25,494 bases of DNA from an uncultured Bacilli bacterium. Its GTDB lineage: Bacteria; Bacillota_I; Bacilli_A; RF39; UBA660. Under the pieces are notes generated by a model. The model worked only from the letters and a program-made list of their open reading frames with translations, was not told where the DNA came from and did no database searches. Both the position numbers and the translations under genes were made by a program. The DNA is taken from the NCBI GenBank assembly GCA_947589725.1, contig CANQCQ010000002.1, forward strand, positions 1-25,494, read 5' to 3'. Of the stretch, positions 15,720 to 22,700 are shown piece by piece. Within the stretch, counting starts at the first letter, position 1, and each line of letters begins with the position of its first letter.

Positions 15720-15750
15720 TTCTTTTTATTTAGTGAGTACTTGACAGGTA
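15720..15750 (-). repeat. Right terminal inverted repeat of the IS3-family element
   Basis: Inverted partner of 14520-14550. On the minus strand it is read as ACC TGT CAA GTA CTC ACT AAA TAA in frame with the HAD gene, so it encodes that protein's last seven residues (TCQVLTK) and its stop. Confidence 0.85.
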
Positions 15751-16532
15751 CTAGCATCATTAAAACTTTCTTTAATAACTACTTCCACAGCTTTATCAAG
15801 ATTTGATACTGTAATATTACTAGCAACCTTTTTTAATTTATTACTAGCATTTAAAACAGCATAAGACTTTCCTATTCTTTTAAATACTTCAGCATTATCA
15901 TCACTACTACCAACAATAATTGTCTCATTTTTGCTAGCTTCCCTTGCTTTACAAATTTCTTCTATAGCAGCCAACAAACTGCAATCTTTCATAAAAATTT
16001 CTACATAATAACTACTATCTTTTTTAGCCTGATATCTAATATTTAAATCTAACTCTTCTAAAACATTTAATATTTTAGATTGATCAGCTTTACTAGAACA
16101 TCTAATATCTATCTTAAATATATTATCTTTATGAAATTTACTAAATACTTTAAAGTCACCTATTTTTCTAGCATTATCAAAAGGAACTATATCCTTTGTA
16201 TAATTACAATAATCTAATGTATAAAAACATAAATTATACTCTTCAAAAACTTTTTTTATTTTTTTTATAATAGAAGTTGTAATATTTTTTTTATAAAGAG
16301 GTTTATCTTTATTAACATCATAAACATAAGCACCATTTAATACAATAATATAATCTAAAAAAGGAAAATCTTTATTATAATCCATTACTGTTTTAAAACT
16401 TTTTTTAGAAATTATTCCATATGCAATACCACAACTTCTAATTTTATCTATAGCTAACATTGTTGATAAAGGAATAGCATCTTCTTCATCTATTAAAGTA
16501 TTTTCAAAATCACTTATTAATATTTTATACAC
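15726..16532 (-). CDS. HAD-superfamily Cof-like protein, catalytic motifs degenerate, 3' end altered by an IS
   Basis: 268 residues by the start I prefer. Fold clues are those of Cof/type IIB HAD phosphatases: ILISDFENTLID at the N-terminus, SKKSFKTVMDY, a cap with KIDIRCSS, VEIFMKDCSLLAAIEEI, then IIVGSSDDNAEVFKRIGKSYAVLNAS. Key residues are eroded. DxDGT is DFENT (second Asp to Glu, Gly to Asn), the lysine of motif III appears replaced by Leu, and GDxxND is GSSDDN. It may be a weak enzyme or a non-catalytic binder. Start: TTG 16547 and two GTGs are possible, but GGTGGTGA is well spaced for GTG 16532, and MYKILISD-type starts are normal for Cof. It overlaps the PAP2 gene's end by 8 bases. 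The natural end is probably near KEVVIKES-like residues; the last seven residues come from the IS. Confidence 0.8.
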   Translation of the reverse strand: MYKILISDFENTLIDEEDAIPLSTMLAIDKIRSCGIAYGIISKKSFKTVMDYNKDFPFLDYIIVLNGAYVYDVNKDKPLYKKNITTSIIKKIKKVFEEYNLCFYTLDYCNYTKDIVPFDNARKIGDFKVFSKFHKDNIFKIDIRCSSKADQSKILNVLEELDLNIRYQAKKDSSYYVEIFMKDCSLLAAIEEICKAREASKNETIIVGSSDDNAEVFKRIGKSYAVLNASNKLKKVASNITVSNLDKAVEVVIKESFNDASTCQVLTK

Positions 16533-17133
16533 TATCCTCACCACCAATATTTTTAAAATTTAATATAATTAATAATTCAGATATGCCTAGAAATATACCT
16601 CCTAAGACATCACTAGCATAATGAACACCTAAATAAATTCTACTAATACAAATACTAATTATTAGAATTATTAATAAACATTGCATTAAAATACTAACTT
16701 TTTTATTTTTAATATTATTTCTAGCTAAATAAAATAAATAACCATATAACATAATAGAAATCATACTATGACCACTAGGAAAAGAAAAACCACCTTGTTT
16801 TATTAATCTAATTACACTAGGTCTACTTCGTCTAATTAAATTTTTAATAATTAGATTACTTGAAATACTTGCAATAGTTAATATATCACATATTATAGCA
16901 TCTTTTCTAGACAATTTAATATTTAGTAGAGCTAATAATAATATAACAGCTTGAGCGTTACCAAAAATAGTTATTAATTTAAAATAATTATTAAAAAAAT
17001 TAGTATCTAAAATTCTTATTAAATTATAAATAAATGTGTCAAATGTAATTGTTAAACTATTTAAAACTAAAAATAAATCTATTACAAATAAAACAGTAAA
17101 AATTATAGGTAACAAATATTTTCTATTTTTCAT
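16525..17133 (-). CDS. PAP2-family membrane phosphatase
   Basis: 202-residue integral membrane protein with about five or six hydrophobic segments. All three PAP2 motifs are intact: K97...RP (KNLIRRSRP), PSGH (119-122) in FSFPSGHSM, and SR-x5-H-x3-D (R165, H171, D175) in SRIYLGVHYASD. Family knowledge: these enzymes dephosphorylate lipid phosphates such as undecaprenyl pyrophosphate or phosphatidate at the outer membrane face, recycling the wall carrier lipid. GAGG precedes the ATG. It starts 14 bases after the pgi stop and overlaps the HAD start, so pgi-PAP2-HAD is one transcription unit. The exact substrate is not shown by sequence. Confidence 0.92.
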   Translation of the reverse strand: MKNRKYLLPIIFTVLFVIDLFLVLNSLTITFDTFIYNLIRILDTNFFNNYFKLITIFGNAQAVILLLALLNIKLSRKDAIICDILTIASISSNLIIKNLIRRSRPSVIRLIKQGGFSFPSGHSMISIMLYGYLFYLARNNIKNKKVSILMQCLLIILIISICISRIYLGVHYASDVLGGIFLGISELLIILNFKNIGGEDSV

Positions 17134-17147
17134 ATTTTTCCTCTTTA

Positions 17148-18320
17148 TTAAAATTTAATATTATCCCTTACTTCTTTCTTATAAACTTCTACTCCCGGTT
17201 GATTAAATGGATCAACATTAAATAATAATCCACTATAAGAAGCTGCTAACATAAAGAAATACATTATTTGACCTAAATATTTTTCATTTATTTTTGGAAC
17301 TGTTATCATAAAGGATGAAACATCACCTTTTTTATGAGCTATTCTTACTGAATCTAATACAATATTATTGATATCATGTAAATCATATTTTTTAAAAGCA
17401 ACAGAAGCACCACTTTCCACTTTTATAAATGTTTCAAATAGTATTTTATTTCCCTCTTGAATGAATTGTCCTAGTGAATGTAAATCTCTTGTATAAACAG
17501 TAGAAGTTGGGAAAATACCTACTTCTTCTTTACCTTCTGTTTCTCCAAATAGTTGTTTAAGCCATTCACTAAAATAACTTAATTTTTCTTCAAAAACAAC
17601 GAAATTCTCAACTACTTTTCCTCTTTCAAATAAACTTTTTCTCGCAACTGCATAGTAAAAAGCACTATCATCATACTTTGCTCCTTCATAATATCCACAA
17701 ATAAATTCATTTATATCAATGTTAAATGCAAGCGGAAATAAATGAGCTGAGGTCATTATTGAATATCTTCCACCTATATCATCAGGGATAGGAAAAGATT
17801 TATAACCATTAGTATTTACTTCTTCTCTCAATGATCCTTTAACTAAATCCGTAGTAATTATTAAATGTTTTTTTATCTGATCTTCATCATACTTTTCTAC
17901 AAGCAATTTCTTAAGAATTGTATAAGTAATAGTAGTCTCTAATGTTGTTCCACTTTTACTTATAACATTTAATGTAAAATCTTTATCTTTTAAATATTGA
18001 ACTAATTCATCCATATAATCACTACTTAAAGTATTTCCAGCATAAATTACTTCAAATTTATTTTTATTAAAGTATGGAGCAAGAGCTTTTTCAACTGCTA
18101 AACTTCCAAGAAAAGAACCACCAATTCCTATTACGACTAAACAATCAGAATGAGTTTTTACTTCATTAGCAGTTCTTATAATATCTTCAACTAAAGAATT
18201 ATCAATTCTTTTAGTCCAACCAATCATATAACTATTTTTAAATTTATCTTTAACTTCTTCTTTTCTGTTTAATAAATTATTATCTATATAATCCATACTA
18301 TTAAAATCAAACTTTATCAT
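17148..18320 (-). CDS. pgi: Glucose-6-phosphate isomerase
   Basis: 390 residues. Interconverts glucose-6-phosphate and fructose-6-phosphate in glycolysis. Seen: VIGIGGSFLGS, ISKSGTTLET (sugar-phosphate loop), DDIGGRYSIMT, LFGETEGKEE with the catalytic Glu, DLHSLGQF, the HDINN histidine, and NPFDQPG-like DPFNQPGVEVYKKE with the catalytic Lys. The start is the ATG at 18320: AGAAGG lies before it, and the 17 codons of open frame further up run through the promoter. It is shorter than the ~450-residue Bacillus enzyme. Part of the difference is a missing C-terminal helix after VEVYKKEVRDNIKF, and there are also internal trims; all active-site motifs are kept. First gene of pgi-PAP2-HAD. Confidence 0.96.
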   Translation of the reverse strand: MIKFDFNSMDYIDNNLLNRKEEVKDKFKNSYMIGWTKRIDNSLVEDIIRTANEVKTHSDCLVVIGIGGSFLGSLAVEKALAPYFNKNKFEVIYAGNTLSSDYMDELVQYLKDKDFTLNVISKSGTTLETTITYTILKKLLVEKYDEDQIKKHLIITTDLVKGSLREEVNTNGYKSFPIPDDIGGRYSIMTSAHLFPLAFNIDINEFICGYYEGAKYDDSAFYYAVARKSLFERGKVVENFVVFEEKLSYFSEWLKQLFGETEGKEEVGIFPTSTVYTRDLHSLGQFIQEGNKILFETFIKVESGASVAFKKYDLHDINNIVLDSVRIAHKKGDVSSFMITVPKINEKYLGQIMYFFMLAASYSGLLFNVDPFNQPGVEVYKKEVRDNIKF

Positions 18321-18344
18321 ATTAACACCTTCTAAACTAAATAT

Positions 18345-18350
18345 ATTATA
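18345..18350 (-). promoter_or_regulatory. Extended -10 of the pgi operon
   Basis: Minus-strand TGTTATAAT with TATAAT at 18350-18345, 24 bases before the pgi ATG. The -35 is not clear and would fall inside the terminator-like hairpin just upstream. Confidence 0.6.
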
Positions 18351-18352
18351 AC

Positions 18353-18381
18353 ATAAAACAGGAAAGAACATTATCTTTCCT
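18353..18381 (-). terminator. Likely terminator between the yjbR-like gene and pgi
   Basis: On the minus strand AGGAAAGA and TCTTTCCT form a perfect 8-bp stem with a 6-base loop, followed by GTTTTAT. The T tract is short and runs directly into the pgi -10 box. Confidence 0.6.
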
Positions 18382-18399
18382 ATTTATCTATTCCTTTAA

Positions 18400-19074
18400 T
18401 TATTTATTTAAAGTATATGAATAACTTTCATCAAGTAAATTCATGATATATTCATCCTCTAAAGTATTATCCAAAATAATTGTAATCCAATTTTTCTTAT
18501 TCATATGATAAGCTAAAGAAAAACCTTGTTGATTTAATAAAAGTTCTATCTTAATAGGGTCTAGTTTAACATTAATTATTTCAACTATACCAGTAGAAGT
18601 TTTATCTAATTTACTTTTATCAACATTCATTATAATTGCATACCACTTTTTACTATCTTTATTTTTAAAAGTAGCATATAAAGGAAACTTTTCCCATTGA
18701 AACTGTGGGGCATCTTGATACTTTTCTTTTATTGCCTTAACTATTCTATTGGATTGATCAAACATAAACAACTCTTCAGTAAAACAATTATTTTTAATAT
18801 TCAATAATAAATTTATATATTCATCCCTAACCTTTTTTACAAAAGTTCCTCTAGCATCCTCTACACGAAAATTACTATATTCGTTATTAAAAGATAAATC
18901 ATAAACTCTTCCATTAATTATTCCATTATTATTTACTTCTATATCTATTCTAAAAGAATTATTTAAAATATTTTTTGAATATCTATAAAAAGTCTTATCT
19001 TTTTTAAAACCATATTCACCTAACTTATTAAAATTAACTTTAGCTCTTTTAAATATATTTTCTTCGATAGTCAT
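18400..19074 (-). CDS. MmcQ/YjbR-family protein
   Basis: 224 residues. The C-terminal half is a clear MmcQ/YjbR domain: FPLYATFKNKDSKKWYAIIMNV, then VEIINVKLDP, AYHMNKKNWITIILDN and DEYIMNLLDESYSYT (about 125-220). The N-terminal half (FKRAKVNFNKLGEYGFKKD, then EDARGTFVKKVRDEYINLLLNI, CFTEELFMFDQSNRIVKAI) is the extension seen in longer Firmicutes members. Family knowledge: the fold is described as DNA-binding-like (CyaY-like), with no settled function. No membrane segment is seen. AGGTGAT precedes the ATG. It follows the PepSY gene by about 40 bp with no clear promoter, so the two are probably co-transcribed. Confidence 0.88.
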   Translation of the reverse strand: MTIEENIFKRAKVNFNKLGEYGFKKDKTFYRYSKNILNNSFRIDIEVNNNGIINGRVYDLSFNNEYSNFRVEDARGTFVKKVRDEYINLLLNIKNNCFTEELFMFDQSNRIVKAIKEKYQDAPQFQWEKFPLYATFKNKDSKKWYAIIMNVDKSKLDKTSTGIVEIINVKLDPIKIELLLNQQGFSLAYHMNKKNWITIILDNTLEDEYIMNLLDESYSYTLNK

Positions 19075-19114
19075 TCTTTTATCACCTATAAATTAAACAT
19101 CAAAGTATTACAAT

Positions 19115-19672
19115 CTAATCTCTAAATTCTCTATTTTTACTAATAATATCTTTACTAATACCATCTATTTTATATTCATATTCAAAATTATTGTAGTAAA
19201 AATCAACTTCATACATAACTTTTCCATTCTTGTTCTCCAAGTCTACATCAGTAAAAGTTACTTCATTTATATTAATTTGAGCATCATTTAAAGCAATGTT
19301 TTTTGCTTCTTCTACACTAATATAATTATTATTATTATTATTTTCTGTACTCAAATTATCATTATTCTTATCAGTAACATAATTACTATAAATTATCTTA
19401 CCATTTCTAGCATCAATCTCATATTTATATTCAATTCTATTATAGTAAAATTCTACATCATATTTTTTTATCTCCTCATCTAAATCCAAATCAATTTCTT
19501 TAAAAGTAATATTTTCTTCATTAAGTTGAGTATCTTCTATAATTATTTTTTTAACTTCTTCTTTTGATAAATATGTATTTTTAATATATAGAGAAAATAA
19601 ATTTATAGCACATAATAAAACCACCACAATTGCACTAATTGATATAATAATAATCTTATAACTTTTCTTCAT
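19115..19672 (-). CDS. Membrane-anchored protein with two PepSY domains
   Basis: 185 residues. There is one N-terminal membrane segment (about 6-29) and two tandem PepSY-like repeats outside the membrane. The first is at about 36-98 (LSKEEVKKIIIEDTQL...YDVEFYYNRIEYKYEIDARNGKII) and the second at about 118-182 (ISVEEAKNIALNDAQI...YEVDFYYNNFEYEYKIDGISKDII). The repeats resemble each other, suggesting internal duplication. They are joined by an Asn-rich linker coded by six AAT codons. Family knowledge: PepSY domains occur in peptidase propeptides and in surface proteins, often as inhibitors or ligand binders. AGGAGG precedes the ATG and a near-consensus promoter lies upstream. Confidence 0.92.
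   Translation of the reverse strand: MKKSYKIIIISISAIVVVLLCAINLFSLYIKNTYLSKEEVKKIIIEDTQLNEENITFKEIDLDLDEEIKKYDVEFYYNRIEYKYEIDARNGKIIYSNYVTDKNNDNLSTENNNNNNYISVEEAKNIALNDAQININEVTFTDVDLENKNGKVMYEVDFYYNNFEYEYKIDGISKDIISKNREFRD
19325..19342 (-). repeat. (AAT)6 trinucleotide run in the PepSY linker
   Basis: Six ATT units on the plus strand, read as six Asn codons on the minus strand. Slippage would change linker length without shifting frame. Confidence 0.85.
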
Positions 19673-19705
19673 ATAAACCTCCTATAATACTTATGATTGA
19701 CTTTA

Positions 19706-19734
19706 TTATAAATATTCAATTTATCTAAGTCAAT
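19706..19734 (-). promoter_or_regulatory. Strong promoter of the PepSY/yjbR-like unit
   Basis: Minus-strand TTGACT (19734-19729), 17-base spacer, TATAAT (19711-19706). This is the best match to consensus in the window, about 34 bases before the ATG. Confidence 0.85.
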
Positions 19735-19756
19735 ATAACAATAATATTAATTTTAA

Positions 19757-19791
19757 AATAAAAAAGCATCAATTTTTATAAATAGATGCTT
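19757..19791 (-). terminator. Intrinsic terminator after the glucan synthase gene
   Basis: On the minus strand AAGCATC and GATGCTT form a 7-bp stem around an AT-rich loop, followed by a long T-rich tract. It starts four bases past the stop. Confidence 0.8.
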
Positions 19792-19795
19792 TCAA

Positions 19796-22700
19796 TTAGA
19801 TAGTATAAATCACTACTTGATGTTCAATACCATCATTTACTAAGTCAATTGTATTATTCTGCTGTTTCCTACTATCAACTATTATCTCATTTTTAGTATC
19901 TTTAATTACTCTTATATGATAATCAGTATCCATATATCTATAAGTTATTTCATAAGAATCCCAAGAAACTGGCATGTTAGGAGTTACTTTTAAAGTCTGT
20001 CCATGTTTATGAAGACCAAGTATTTCCTCAACACCAACGCGATAGAACCAACCAGCACTACCTGTATACCATGTCCATCCGCCACGTCCTTCTTGACCTT
20101 TTGCAGAATAAATATCAGCAGCAATAACATATGGCTCAGTCTTATAATGTTGGACAGATTCATTATCTAATGTTCTATTAACTGGATTAATCATTTGATA
20201 ATATCTGTAAGCTCTATCTTTATAACCACTCTTAATTAAAGCCATCAAATACCATGAAACTGAATGTGTATATTGACCACCATTTTCTCTTATACCTTGT
20301 GGATAATTCATAATATATCCTGGATTATTCAAAGAAGAATGAAAAGCTGGTGTTAAAAGTTTGATTATTTTAGCATTTTCATCTACTAGCTTCTCTTCAA
20401 CTGACTCAATGACACTTTCAACTCTATCTTTAGGAGCAACTCCACTAAGAATTGAAAAACTTTGGGAAATCAAATCAATCTTACACTCACTATTTTCACT
20501 ACTACCGAGCTTGTCTCCATTATCAAAGAAAGCTCTTAAATAATGTTTACCATCCCATGTTTTCTTATTAAGATTATCTTTCAATTTCTCATTAAAATTA
20601 ACATATTCTTCTACATTAAAGTTCTTATAATATTTTCTCATTAATTTAATAAATTGATCAATAATCATATAAAGGAAAAATCCTAACCATACAGATTCAC
20701 CTTTACCTTTAATACCAACTTTATTCATTCCATCATTCCAATCACCACCACCCATAAGAGGAATTTTATGATGACCTAAGGAATTCATAGAAAGCTGTAA
20801 TGACTTAATACAATGTTCAAGTAAAGATTCAGTATAATCAGTATAATTAAACATCATACCTTTTTCACTTTCATAATCTCCAAGAGTATCTCCTAAAACA
20901 TAAGGAATTTGTTCATCTAGTATAGATACATCTTTAGTAATTTCAATATAGTGAATAGTTGCATAAACTAACCATAAATAATCATCTTTGTATTTACTTC
21001 GAAGTCCAAATCTATTTTTTTCATGCCACCAATGGAATACATCTCCTTCTTCAAATTGATGGGCAGCATTAATTAATATTTGTTTTCTGGCAATATCTGG
21101 TTCAATAATAGTTACATTCATTGCATCTTGTAATTGATCCCTAAATCCAAATGCTCCACTTACTTGATAAAATCCACTCTTAGCAAGAATTCTTGAAGAT
21201 AATGTTTGATATAAGTACCAACCATTAACCATATAGTCAAAACTCTTATCTTTTGTTTTAACATTGATTTTGCTCAAAGTCTTTTTCCATTTTTCTTTAA
21301 CAGATTTTAATTCTTTTTTAACATTATTAATCTCACTATATTTATGTATTAAATCTAAATTCTCTTTGTCACTCATTCCACAACCTAAAGCAAATACTAT
21401 ATATTTTTCTTCCTTTGGTTCTAAAGTTATAGAAGTATTAATAGATTTAACTAACATTCTATTAAGTTCAGCACTTTTAATTGGAAGAGATGATGTCATA
21501 AATACATTTACATCTCCATAGTTTATACTGTAAACATTTCTAAGTTTCAAATAATTGTCATTACCCATAAATTCAGTAAGAATATGTCGCGAAGTTTTTT
21601 CTTCAAAATTACCAAAAGTTGGATTAATCCAAAATTCAATATCATAATCTAGTTTTTTATTTTCTTTATTAGTTAACTTCATCAAATATAATTTTACATT
21701 ATCTTCTTTCGCAACAAATTCTGTTATTTCTGTAATTTTTTCTTCAGTTTCACTACTTAATATAGAATAACCAAATCCATGTATACATTTCATCGGATCA
21801 AATAATCTTCCATTAAATTTAAAACCTTCACTCTTATCATTACAAACTACATCATTAGTCCAAGAAGTAAGTTTAAATTCTCCTGAATTATATGCATATG
21901 TAAATCCACAACCATTATTAGTGATTATAGTACCAAAATTTTTATTCGCAATAATATTACTCCATGGAGTAGGTGTATCTTTATTATATATTACATACTC
22001 ACTACCATTATTTTTAAAACCACCATAACCATTATCAAATTCTAATTTTTCTGATGACTTTGGATAAACATTTATTTCATATTTAACTCTAGAATAATCA
22101 CTAATTGAATTAGAACTTTGTAATTCTTCAACTGCCTCTTTTAATGTTTGATGATTATTTATAATAAATTTAAGTCTTGGAACTACTTGTAATAACAAAT
22201 ACTCTTTATCATCTATACAATTACCATCTAAAACAGTAATTCCTCCCGGAGTATGATAAAAGCTATTTAATGTATACATTCTATACATTTCTTCATCAAT
22301 TTCTTTTTTTATTATTTTACTAAATTGACTACTTTCTTTATTAATAATTACTATATCAACAAATATAGAATGATTTTTATAATACTCAAAAACTTTAAGT
22401 ATTTCATTTATAAAGTTCATATCACTAATATCTGAAATTTCAACTAAAATAATTGGCCTATCTCCACTAATACCAAATTTCCACAAAGCTGACTGACCTA
22501 AAGCATTACGTCTAAGTAAATCCATTCTATCTTCATCTGTACTAATTCGAGTAGTTTGATATAAATAATTTAACATAATATTATAAGTACGCATTGCTTC
22601 ACCAGTAATATTCATATTTTTGGTATTTATATTATTCATTAAAGTAGCTACTCTAAAGGCATTTTCTATACTTACTTCATTATTATAATTTTTTACTATA

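Larger units (their letters stand above)
14520..15750 (+). mobile_element. Complete IS3-family insertion sequence (IS150-like group), 1231 bp
   Basis: Both ends carry the same 31-bp inverted repeat, matching at 26 of 31 positions: left 14520-14550, right 15720-15750. The inner 16 bases (CACTAAATAAAAAGAA) are identical, and the outer part begins TACCT at both ends. Between them lie orfA and a frameshifted orfB with a full DDE triad. It is the only plus-strand unit in the window, opposed to its neighbours. I find no matching 3-5 bp direct repeat at the flanks, so target duplication has been lost or the exact ends are off by a base or two. The right repeat runs into the 3' end of the HAD gene. 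Confidence 0.9.

Noticed and set aside
14534..15736. IS target-site duplication
   Set aside because: Flanking bases were compared for several choices of exact end (TACC, ACC or CAC starts) and no 3-5 base direct repeat was found.
18321..18371. 17-codon N-terminal extension of glucose-6-phosphate isomerase
   Set aside because: It would be translated from the promoter region. The ATG at 18320 has its own AGAAGG site and matches the usual family start.
20361..21521. Two short plus-strand frames inside the glucan synthase gene
   Set aside because: Antisense to strongly conserved GH94 coding sequence, with no start signals.
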